Shown here piece after piece: positions 1 through 7,044 of a DNA stretch of 64,000 nucleotides (position 1 is its first letter; each line of letters opens with the position of its first letter). The position numbers and the translations under genes are program-made. The notes under the pieces were generated by a model that worked only from the letters and a program-made list of their open reading frames with translations, did not search any database and was not told the DNA's origin. This stretch comes from JANQOH01 sp965201115 (GTDB lineage: Bacteria > Pseudomonadota > Alphaproteobacteria > UBA7887), in contig OZ241745.1 of NCBI GenBank assembly GCA_965201115.1, positions 3,038,001-3,102,000 on the forward strand. Direction: 5' to 3'.

Positions 1-1
1 C

Positions 2-772
2 CATGACGGAAAGGACTTCGCCGCGATCTGCGAAGCCTTGCGGCAAGGCGGATACCGCTTCGGCGCGCTGATCGTCGATGCGGTCATGTTCGTTCCGCAA
101 TCGCGGCCGCGGCTCTTTGTCGTCGCGTTGCGGGCGGACATTCGGTTGCCGCGCGAACTCGCGGGGACCGGGCCGCGCGGGGTTTTCCATCCTCCCGCGA
201 TCCGGCGCGCATATTTCTCGCTGCCCGGCGCCAGCCGCGAGAATTGGGTCTGGTGGCCGCTCGCGCCGCCGCCGCCGCGCAACATGGGCCTGGCAGACCT
301 GACGGAGGACGATCGGCGGGGCGCCGCCTGGCATGCGCCGGAAGAAACGGACCGGCTCCTGGGCATGATGAGCGCGACCAATGCGGCGAAAGTCCGCGCG
401 GCGGCGCGGCGCGGCGGCCGGGCGATCGGCGCCGTGTACAAGCGCACGCGGCGAGACAAGGCGGGCCGCAAGATACAGCGCGCGGAGGTTCGGTTCGACG
501 ACATTGCCGGCTGCCTGCGCACGCCGGGCGGAGGCTCCAGCCGGCAGACCCTTCTGGCAGTGGAGAACGGAACCGTCCGGTCGCGGCTGATGTCGGCCCG
601 CGAAGCCGCGCGGCTGATGGGCCTGCCCGACGAATACGCGCTCCCCGACAATTACAACGAGGCTTATCGCTTGGCCGGGGACGGGGTTGTTGTGCCCGTG
701 GTGCGCCATCTCGCGTGCGGGCTGCTGGAGCCGGCGCTCGCCGGAAGCGCGCCCGCGAGGGCGGCGGCATGA
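2..772 (+). CDS. DNA (cytosine-5-)-methyltransferase, C-terminal part (5' end outside window)
   Basis: The reading frame is open from the first bases, so the N-terminal catalytic half (the Pro-Cys loop) lies outside the window. What is visible is motif VIII (QSRPR within FVPQSRPRLFVV), a target-recognition region of about 150 residues, and motifs IX and X (SAREAARLMGLP, then AGDGVVVPVV, where most relatives have AGN rather than AGD). The enzyme would methylate C5 of cytosine in a specific duplex target. The last codons overlap vsr by ATGA. The dcm-vsr pairing is classical: Vsr corrects T:G mismatches that arise when 5-methylcytosine deaminates. The recognition sequence cannot be told from the sequence, and I see no cognate restriction enzyme in the window. 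Confidence 0.93.
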   Translation, partial: HDGKDFAAICEALRQGGYRFGALIVDAVMFVPQSRPRLFVVALRADIRLPRELAGTGPRGVFHPPAIRRAYFSLPGASRENWVWWPLAPPPPRNMGLADLTEDDRRGAAWHAPEETDRLLGMMSATNAAKVRAAARRGGRAIGAVYKRTRRDKAGRKIQRAEVRFDDIAGCLRTPGGGSSRQTLLAVENGTVRSRLMSAREAARLMGLPDEYALPDNYNEAYRLAGDGVVVPVVRHLACGLLEPALAGSAPARAAA

Positions 773-1248
773 TCGGCAAACCCGCCGCGCCGCGTCCCGG
801 TCCGGTTTCGGAGCGCCGCCGCGCGACGATGCGCGCGGTCAAGAGCCGCGACACGAAGCCGGAAATGCGCGTGCGGCGGTTGCTCCACCGGGCGGGCTAC
901 CGCTACCGGCTGCACGCGACGGACCTTCCCGGCGCGCCGGACATTGTGTTTCGCGGGCGGCGCAAGGCGGTTTTCGTCCACGGATGCTTTTGGCACGGCC
1001 ACGACTGCAAGCGCGGCGCGCGCATGCCGGCGACGAACGTCGAATACTGGCGGCGCAAGATCGGGCGCAATGTCGAGCGCCACGCGCGGAACCTCGAGGC
1101 CCTGGCGGCGGACGGATGGACGGTCCTGACGCTCTGGGAGTGCGAGTTGAAGCACGAACATTCGTTGCGGGGGCGGCTGGAAGGGTTTCTCGGCGCGCCG
1201 CAGGCGGCGGCGCCGCGAGACCGGGCAGGAACAGGGAGAAGCCGCTAA
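769..1248 (+). CDS. vsr: Very short patch repair endonuclease Vsr
   Basis: A 159-residue protein of normal length for Vsr, a strand-specific nuclease that nicks next to T in T:G mismatches within methylated cytosine contexts. The N-terminal RRATMRAVKSRDTKPE block, the RRLLHRAGYRYRLH segment, the PDIVF catalytic strand and the zinc-associated FVHGCFWHGHDC motif are all present. The start ATG overlaps the methyltransferase stop (ATGA), so the two are probably co-translated. Its stop TAA overlaps the stop of the convergent membrane-protein gene by three bases, leaving no room for a terminator between them. Confidence 0.96.
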   Translation: MIGKPAAPRPGPVSERRRATMRAVKSRDTKPEMRVRRLLHRAGYRYRLHATDLPGAPDIVFRGRRKAVFVHGCFWHGHDCKRGARMPATNVEYWRRKIGRNVERHARNLEALAADGWTVLTLWECELKHEHSLRGRLEGFLGAPQAAAPRDRAGTGRSR

Positions 1249-1655
1249 CGTCCGAAGAGCCAGCGCAGCGTTTGGACGATCATTTGGAGCGCGCCGCCGC
1301 CGGCGAGCGCGATCCCGAGGCTCCGCAACAGATCCTTGGCGTATGCGCTCTGCGGTTCGGAGCCGAGAAACACGAACGCGAGGGACACGGCAAGCAAAAG
1401 GGCGATGAAGCCGCCTCCCCAAGCGAAGACGCGGAGCGCGAGCATGTGGCGGCGTTCCGCCGATTCGCGCTCGAATTCGAGCGTTTTTTCGCGCAGGTCG
1501 GCATTGCGCTTGCGTTCTTCGGCCTCGACCCACGCGAGATCGGCGCCGCGCTCCGCGGGCGGCGCAACGCGGGGCGCTGTTTCCGCGGGAACGGGCGCGC
1601 CGGGCTCGCCCGCGCCGGCGGCCGCGCGTGGGGCGTCGCTTCCGGTTTCGGTCAT
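1245..1655 (-). CDS. Small membrane protein of unknown function
   Basis: I do not recognise this 136-residue protein. It has an acidic, Ala/Pro-rich N-terminus, a charged stretch of likely coiled coil around residues 35-70 (EAEERKRNADLREKTLEFE), a clear transmembrane helix (about residues 78-100) and a second hydrophobic stretch near the C-terminus (LGIALAGGGALQMIV). The start ATG at 1655 overlaps the gloA stop (ATGA), making it the last gene of the lpx-gloA string. Relatives of this shape are often annotated only as hypothetical membrane proteins. No function is inferred. Confidence 0.7.
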   Translation of the reverse strand: MTETGSDAPRAAAGAGEPGAPVPAETAPRVAPPAERGADLAWVEAEERKRNADLREKTLEFERESAERRHMLALRVFAWGGGFIALLLAVSLAFVFLGSEPQSAYAKDLLRSLGIALAGGGALQMIVQTLRWLFGR

Positions 1656-2056
1656 CGTTTTTCGATCAGCTCCACCTTGTAGCCGTCGGGGTCTTCGACG
1701 AAGGCTATAACGGTGGAGCCGTGTTTCATCGGGCCCGGTTCGCGCACAACGTTGACTCCGCGCGTCTTGAGCTCCGCGCATGTACCGTAAATGTCGGGCA
1801 CGCCGACGGCGATATGCCCGTAGCCCGCGCCGAGTTCGTAGGGCGTTTCCCGGTCCCAGTTATGCGTGAGCTCCAGCACGGTGTGGCTATCCTCCGGCCC
1901 GTAGCCGACGAAAGCGAGCGTGAAGCGGCCGCCGGGGAAATCGTTGCGGCGCAGCAGCCGCATCCCCAAACCCTCGGTGTAGAAGGCGATCGAGGCGTCG
2001 AGATCCTTCACCCGCAGCATCGTGTGCAGCATCCGGAAGCCGTTGCCGTCAGACAT
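1652..2056 (-). CDS. gloA: Lactoylglutathione lyase (glyoxalase I)
   Basis: This 134-residue VOC-fold protein has the full set of metal-binding positions of glyoxalase I: His in the first strand (MLHTMLRV), Glu in VLELTHNW, His in GYGHIAVGV and Glu in the last strand (YKVELIEKR). It isomerises the methylglyoxal-glutathione hemithioacetal to S-lactoylglutathione, the first detoxification step. The start overlaps the lpxB end by 8 bp and the stop overlaps the downstream membrane-protein gene, so it is transcribed as the tail of the lipid A operon. Confidence 0.95.
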   Translation of the reverse strand: MSDGNGFRMLHTMLRVKDLDASIAFYTEGLGMRLLRRNDFPGGRFTLAFVGYGPEDSHTVLELTHNWDRETPYELGAGYGHIAVGVPDIYGTCAELKTRGVNVVREPGPMKHGSTVIAFVEDPDGYKVELIEKR

Positions 2057-3221
2057 GTTTCACCCGCCTTTGCTTGCCAATGGCGTCGATCGCTATCCGC
2101 GCCGCGCGGTCGGAGGGGCGCGCCGCCGGGCCGGGGCCGCGCAGCGCTTCCACGGCGCGGTCCATGGCGGCAATTTGCGCTTGTCGCGCGCCGGAATCAA
2201 GCAGCAGCGGCTCGACGCGCCGCGCGATCATCGGCGGCGTGCATTCCGATTGCACGAGTTCGGGGATCGCGCGGCGGCCGAGAACGAGATTCGCAAGGCC
2301 GATATGCTCCGCATGCACGATCCGCCGGGCGATGGTCCAAGTCGCCGGCGCGACCCGGTAGCAGATGACGGTCGGCGTACGCGCGGCGGCGAGTTCCAGC
2401 GTTATCGTGCCCGAAGTCGCGATGGCGGCGTCGGCGGCGGCGAGCATTGCGCCGCGTTCGGACGGTTCGGCGGCGACGAGCGGCGGCCGCGGCCACGGCG
2501 ACGCTCGAACCGCGTCGGCGACCGCAGGCACGGTCGCGGTCGCCAGCCGGAGTCCGGGGAACCGGTCGATCAGCAGCCGCGCCGCCTCGAGATAGGGCGG
2601 CAACAGGCGGCGCACTTCCGCGGCGCGGCTGCCGGGCAGCAAGGCGAGCAGGCGCGCGCCGGCGGGAACGCCGCGCCGCGCGCGGAAATCCGCGCCCGAG
2701 GGAAGCGGCTCTTCCAGCGCGGGATGGCCGACATAATCGCAGGGGAGGCCGGCGCGCTCGAACCACGGCGGCTCGAACGGCAACAGCGCCAGAAGCCGGT
2801 CGAACAGCGCCGCCATGGTCCGCGCCCGCTTGGGGCGCCACGCCCATACGCTCGGCGCGACATAGTGGATCAGCGGCCGGTCGAAGCCGCGAAGGCGGCG
2901 CGCAAGCCGGACGTTGAAACCCGGCGAATCGACGGTGACAACGACATCGGGCCGCCGCGCGCGAATCGCGGCGGCCGTCCGGCGCAGGCGGCGGAGCAGG
3001 CGCGGCGCGCGCGGCAGAACTTCCGCCAGCCCCATCACCGACAGGTCGGACATGGGGAAGAGGCTGTCGAGGCCCTCGGCGGCCATGTGTTCGCCGCCGA
3101 CGCCCCCGAACGCAATTCGCCCACCCGTGCGGCGGCGCAGCGCGGCCATCAGCCGCCCGCCGAGCGCGTCGCCGGAGGGTTCGCCGGCCACGAGGAAGAT
3201 CGATGGCGAGGCGGAGGCCAT
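2049..3221 (-). CDS. lpxB: Lipid-A-disaccharide synthase
   Basis: LpxB condenses UDP-2,3-diacylglucosamine with lipid X to make the lipid A disaccharide at the inner face of the cytoplasmic membrane. The 390-residue protein has the family N-terminus (FLVAGEPSGDALGG), the VTVDSPGFN motif, HYVAPSVWAW, the LLPGSRAAEV sugar-nucleotide motif and TSGTITLELA. It follows lpxI by 62 bp and overlaps gloA by 8 bp. Length and motifs are normal for a functional enzyme. Confidence 0.97.
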   Translation of the reverse strand: MASASPSIFLVAGEPSGDALGGRLMAALRRRTGGRIAFGGVGGEHMAAEGLDSLFPMSDLSVMGLAEVLPRAPRLLRRLRRTAAAIRARRPDVVVTVDSPGFNVRLARRLRGFDRPLIHYVAPSVWAWRPKRARTMAALFDRLLALLPFEPPWFERAGLPCDYVGHPALEEPLPSGADFRARRGVPAGARLLALLPGSRAAEVRRLLPPYLEAARLLIDRFPGLRLATATVPAVADAVRASPWPRPPLVAAEPSERGAMLAAADAAIATSGTITLELAAARTPTVICYRVAPATWTIARRIVHAEHIGLANLVLGRRAIPELVQSECTPPMIARRVEPLLLDSGARQAQIAAMDRAVEALRGPGPAARPSDRAARIAIDAIGKQRRVKHV

Positions 3222-3283
3222 TCAGGCGGGGTTGCGCCCGCGGGCGCATATAGCGGCGGAGTCCTTCGGCGCCCTTGCGAGCG

Positions 3284-4105
3284 TCAAGCGGTTGCGTCGA
3301 TGCCGCACAGGAAGATGCGGGCGCGGTCGGCGGCGGCGACGGTGCGGCTGCGTTCGAGGATCAGGGCGGCGCCGGCTTCAAGGGCGGCGCCGGCCATGCG
3401 GGCGCGGGCCAGGGCGCTCACCGTGTCGGGGCCGATGGCGGGGAGATCGACGCGGCGGTCCTGATGCGACTTCGCGCATTTGACGAGAACGCCGCCCTTG
3501 TCTGCGCGGCGCAGGCGGGCGCAGCGTTCGATGAGGGCGTCCGTTCCCTCGGCGGCCTCGATTCCGAGCACGGCGCCGTCATGGACCACGGCGGCCTGGC
3601 CGACGTCGTGCGCACCGAGGGCCGCAAGCACCGCCGCGCCGCGGGCGATGTCGGCGCGGGCGGCGCGGCCGGCGCGCACGCGGCCCGCCGGACCGGGCCC
3701 GATCGTCAATTCCGACGCCACCGAATCGACGCCGACAACGCGGAAGCCTTCGCTCTCCAGTTCGCGAATGGCAAGCGAAAGCAGCGCGTTGTCGCCGCCG
3801 TTCGCGGCCAGGAGGCGCGGGAGCATGCGAATCGCGCGCCCGTCGAGCGCGAGTTTCGACCAGTCGGGCCGCACGGCGCGGCCGGCGAGGACCACGTCCT
3901 CGACTCCGCTCTTCTTGAGCGCGTCGATCATGCGGCCGAACGCGCCGGGAGCGACCCAGACATGTTCCGTGTCCGCCGTCGCGCCGGCGTCGGTTATGCC
4001 CTCGACGGCGACGACGAAGGTTTCGCGCCCCCCGCGGCGGGCGGCCGCCACGAGTTCGCCGGGCAGGGCGCCGCCGCCGGCGAGCACGCCGAGTTCAGGC
4101 GGCAC
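3284..4105 (-). CDS. lpxI: UDP-2,3-diacylglucosamine pyrophosphatase LpxI
   Basis: This 273-residue DUF1009-type protein is LpxI, the alphaproteobacterial alternative to LpxH. It hydrolyses UDP-2,3-diacylglucosamine to lipid X. Visible marks are the N-terminal GVLAGGGALPGEL, the central DVVLAGRAVRPDW and LLAANGGDNALL blocks, and the C-terminal VLVKCAKSHQDRRVDLPAIG. Its position between lpxA and lpxB supplies the missing step of the pathway. It overlaps lpxA by 11 bp. Confidence 0.95.
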   Translation of the reverse strand: MPPELGVLAGGGALPGELVAAARRGGRETFVVAVEGITDAGATADTEHVWVAPGAFGRMIDALKKSGVEDVVLAGRAVRPDWSKLALDGRAIRMLPRLLAANGGDNALLSLAIRELESEGFRVVGVDSVASELTIGPGPAGRVRAGRAARADIARGAAVLAALGAHDVGQAAVVHDGAVLGIEAAEGTDALIERCARLRRADKGGVLVKCAKSHQDRRVDLPAIGPDTVSALARARMAGAALEAGAALILERSRTVAAADRARIFLCGIDATA

Positions 4106-4913
4106 TTTCCTGTTTCGGCTGGCAGAGGGCGCGGGGGCTCTCGGCGCGCATGAAATGGACGATTTCCATGACGGGATCGACCTCGGCGAATTCCTCGGCG
4201 ACGTCGTCGAGGCGCTCGGCCATCGTGCCTTCCTCGGCGAAAAGCAGCCGGTAGGCCTTGCGCATTTCGTGGATCGTGGAATTGGAGAAGCCGCGGCGCT
4301 TGAGGCCGACCACGTTCAGGCCCGAGAGATGCGCGCGGTTGCCCACGACCGAACCGTAGGGGATCACGTTGCTTTCGACGCCGCTCATGCCGCCGACCAT
4401 GGCGTGGCGACCGATACGCACATATTGATGGACGGCGCTCAGGCCGCCGAGGATGGCGTAATCCTCCACCGTCACATGGCCGGCCAGCGTGGCGTTGTTG
4501 ACCAGGATAACGCGGTCGCCGATGCGGCAGTCGTGCGCCACATGCGCGCCGACCATGAACAGGCAGTCGTCGCCGATTCGCGTGACCATGCCGCCGCCCC
4601 GGGTGCCGGGGTTCATCGTCGCGTGTTCGCGAATGACGTTGCGGGCGCCGACCACCAGCCGCGACGGCTCGCCCCGGTATTTAAGGTCCTGCGGGGGGCT
4701 GCCTATGGACGAGAAGGGGTAGATCTCGGTGTCCTCGCCGATCTCGGTCCGCCCCGCCACCGCGACGTGGGAACGCAGTTTCACGCCGGCGCCGAGAACC
4801 GCCTCCGGTCCGACGCAGCAATAGGGGCCGACAACGGCGGTGGGATGGATGCGGGCGCCGTCCTCGACAATCGCCGTCGGGTGGACGGGCGGGCCGCCCG
4901 CGCCCGGGGTCAT
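4095..4913 (-). CDS. lpxA: UDP-N-acetylglucosamine acyltransferase
   Basis: LpxA transfers a 3-hydroxyacyl chain from acyl carrier protein to UDP-GlcNAc, the first step of lipid A synthesis. The 272 residues show hexapeptide repeats of a left-handed beta-helix and the AHVAHDC segment holding the expected catalytic His (residue 127). A C-terminal helical part follows (NSTIHEMRKAYRLLF). The ATG at 4913 was chosen because it overlaps the fabZ stop as ATGA and begins just before the first hexapeptide; the open frame upstream is only shadow sequence inside fabZ. Confidence 0.96.
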   Translation of the reverse strand: MTPGAGGPPVHPTAIVEDGARIHPTAVVGPYCCVGPEAVLGAGVKLRSHVAVAGRTEIGEDTEIYPFSSIGSPPQDLKYRGEPSRLVVGARNVIREHATMNPGTRGGGMVTRIGDDCLFMVGAHVAHDCRIGDRVILVNNATLAGHVTVEDYAILGGLSAVHQYVRIGRHAMVGGMSGVESNVIPYGSVVGNRAHLSGLNVVGLKRRGFSNSTIHEMRKAYRLLFAEEGTMAERLDDVAEEFAEVDPVMEIVHFMRAESPRALCQPKQESAA

Positions 4914-5368
4914 CGTTCCGGATCCATGATCATGGCCGAGATTTTCGCTTCCGCGACGAGCGTCCCGTCCACGGTGACCCGGCAGGCGGATTTCCACACA
5001 TTGCGGCGGTTCGCCACCTGGTCCACGCGAATTATCATGGTGTCGCCCGGAACGACGGGCTTGCGAAAGCGCGCGCCGTCGACGCTCATGAAATAGACGA
5101 GCTTTCCGTCGGCCTTGCCGCCGAGCGTGGCGACGACGAACACCGCCGAGGTCTGCGCCATCGATTCGATGATCAGCACCCCGGGCATGACCGGCGCGGA
5201 GGGGAAGTGGCCCGCGAATTGCGGCTCGTTGATGGTCACGTTCTTCAACCCCACCGCGTACTCGCCGGCGGAGAATTCGACTATGCGGTCGATCAGCAGG
5301 AACGGCGCGCGATGGGGGATCATCTCCATGATCCGCGCCGTGTCGATCGCCGCGGCGGCGGCGCTCAT
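4910..5368 (-). CDS. fabZ: 3-hydroxyacyl-[acyl-carrier-protein] dehydratase FabZ
   Basis: A hot-dog-fold enzyme of 152 residues that removes water from 3-hydroxyacyl-ACP in fatty acid elongation. Catalytic His and Glu sit in GHFPSAPVMPGVLIIESMAQ (residues 54 and 68). I place the start at 5368, where ATG overlaps the lpxD stop by ATGA, exactly as at the fabZ-lpxA junction; an in-frame start 12 codons upstream would intrude into lpxD. FabZ shares the 3-hydroxyacyl-ACP pool with LpxA and LpxD, which explains its place in the operon. Confidence 0.96.
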   Translation of the reverse strand: MSAAAAAIDTARIMEMIPHRAPFLLIDRIVEFSAGEYAVGLKNVTINEPQFAGHFPSAPVMPGVLIIESMAQTSAVFVVATLGGKADGKLVYFMSVDGARFRKPVVPGDTMIIRVDQVANRRNVWKSACRVTVDGTLVAEAKISAMIMDPER

Positions 5369-6396
5369 CGTCTCGTCTTTCGGGCGTTCGCCTGTCGGTT
5401 CCATAGCGCCATCAACCTGAAAAACTCGCGTCCGGGCCGCGCGGGCGTGCCGACGACCCGGGCGCCGGCGGGCAGGTTGCGCATGACCCCGCTTTGGCCG
5501 CCGATTTGCGCGCCGTCCCCGATCCGCAAATGATTGGCGACTCCGGCCTGCCCGGCCAGCACCGCCGAATCCCCGATATGCGTGCTGCCGGCGATGCCGG
5601 ATTGCGCCGCCAGCGCGCAGTTGCGGCCGATATGCACATTATGCGCGATTTGGACGAGATTATCGATGCGCGTCCCCGCGCCGATGACGGTATCGGGCCC
5701 GGAGCCGCGATCGACGGTGGCGTTGGCGCCGATTTCGACGTCGTCCCCGACGATGACGCGCCCGAGCTGCACGATGGTCTCATGGCCTTCCATCGACATT
5801 GCGAAGCCGAACCCGTCCTGCCCGATGCATACGCCCGGGTGCAGGACGACGCGGTTGCCGATCAGGCAATGGCTTAGCGCGGCGCCGGCGCCGATGGCGC
5901 AGTCGTCGCCGATGACGACGCCGGCGCCGACGACGGCGTTGGCGCCGATGCGGCAGCGCGCGCCGATTTCCGCCCGCGCGCCGAGCACCGCGCCGGCGTC
6001 TATCTGGCAGCCGGGGCCGATAGCGGCGGACGGGTCGATATGCGCCCCGGGGGCGATGCCCGGGCGGTCGATGCGCCGGATCGGGTAGAGCAGTTGCGTT
6101 GCGCGCGCGTAAGCGCGGTAGGGGTCGTCGGCGAGCACCGGCGCGGCGGCGGCGGGGGCGCGGTCGCGCATTGCCGGCGCGAGCACGACGGCGCCCGCGC
6201 GCGTCCTCGCCAGATGGTCGATATATTTGCGGTTGCCGAAGAAGCTCAGGTCGTTTTCGCCGGCGCTGTCGAGCGGCGCGGCGCCGGAGATCATGCGCCC
6301 GGGGTCGCCGTCGGCGGCGAGTTCGGCGCCGATCCGGCCGGCGAGGACGCCGACGGCGATCGGCTCGGGGGCGGGGTAGAACCGCGGGTCGGGCAT
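5365..6396 (-). CDS. lpxD: UDP-3-O-(3-hydroxyacyl)glucosamine N-acyltransferase
   Basis: LpxD adds the second hydroxyacyl chain to the UDP-glucosamine precursor of lipid A. The 343-residue protein has the N-terminal uridine-binding domain (SGAAPLDSAGENDLSFF), a long left-handed beta-helix of hexapeptide repeats, the catalytic-region QDGFGFAM and IAHNVHIG segments, and a C-terminal helix (EFFRLMALWNR). It overlaps fabZ by ATGA and lies 14 bp after ompH. Confidence 0.97.
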   Translation of the reverse strand: MPDPRFYPAPEPIAVGVLAGRIGAELAADGDPGRMISGAAPLDSAGENDLSFFGNRKYIDHLARTRAGAVVLAPAMRDRAPAAAAPVLADDPYRAYARATQLLYPIRRIDRPGIAPGAHIDPSAAIGPGCQIDAGAVLGARAEIGARCRIGANAVVGAGVVIGDDCAIGAGAALSHCLIGNRVVLHPGVCIGQDGFGFAMSMEGHETIVQLGRVIVGDDVEIGANATVDRGSGPDTVIGAGTRIDNLVQIAHNVHIGRNCALAAQSGIAGSTHIGDSAVLAGQAGVANHLRIGDGAQIGGQSGVMRNLPAGARVVGTPARPGREFFRLMALWNRQANARKTRR

Positions 6397-6410
6397 CGAT
6401 GCCGCGCCGC

Positions 6411-7010
6411 CTAGCCGTCGGGCGCGTCGTCGGCCGGCGGCGTCGTCGAGACCGACGGGAGTTCGGCGTTGAGCTGTTCGATCACGGTGTCGGAGAATTC
6501 GAGGCCCTTGGCGACCAAAAGCAGCTGGGACTTGTCGAGGACCAGGCCGAGGGACATATCGTCGGCGATTTCGGCGATCACGCGCAACGCGCCGACCTGC
6601 ACCTGCTGCATGCCGTAGGCGAGACGTTCCTCCAGCGTGCGGTTGCGGTTGCCGACCTCGCGTTGCAGGGCCTCGACCGCGCGGGCGAACTCGGCTTCGC
6701 GTTCGGCGAACGCTTCGGCCGACAGGATGGTGCGCTGGCGCTCCAGCTCGGCCTGGCGCTCGCGCAGGTCCGATTCGCGCGCCGAAATTTCCTCGCGGTA
6801 CCGGGCCTGCTGCGTTTCGATCTCGGCGCGGACCGCGGCCGCTGCGGTGGAGTCGCGCATGATCAGCTGCAGGTCCACCACGCCGATGCGCGGCGTGCGG
6901 TCCACTTCGTCTTCTTGCGCGTGCGCGTGCGCGGCCAGGGCGAACGGCGCGAGGGCCGCGGCGAGCGCCACGAGAAGGCGCGATACTCTGCGGTCGGTTA
7001 TCGGGGTCAT
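6411..7010 (-). CDS. OmpH/Skp-family periplasmic chaperone
   Basis: A signal peptide (LLVALAAALAPFALAAHAHA, cleaved before QED) leads into an IGVVDLQLIMRDS strand and long charged helices that would form the coiled-coil tentacles of Skp. Skp holds unfolded outer-membrane proteins on their way to BamA, the neighbouring gene. I use the ATG at 7010; a GTG four codons upstream is possible. The C-terminal tail (PPADDAPDG) is acidic and proline-rich. Confidence 0.9.
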   Translation of the reverse strand: MTPITDRRVSRLLVALAAALAPFALAAHAHAQEDEVDRTPRIGVVDLQLIMRDSTAAAAVRAEIETQQARYREEISARESDLRERQAELERQRTILSAEAFAEREAEFARAVEALQREVGNRNRTLEERLAYGMQQVQVGALRVIAEIADDMSLGLVLDKSQLLLVAKGLEFSDTVIEQLNAELPSVSTTPPADDAPDG

Positions 7011-7044
7011 TGTCGTCAGCACTCCGCGTTGGGCGCCGCCGCGC

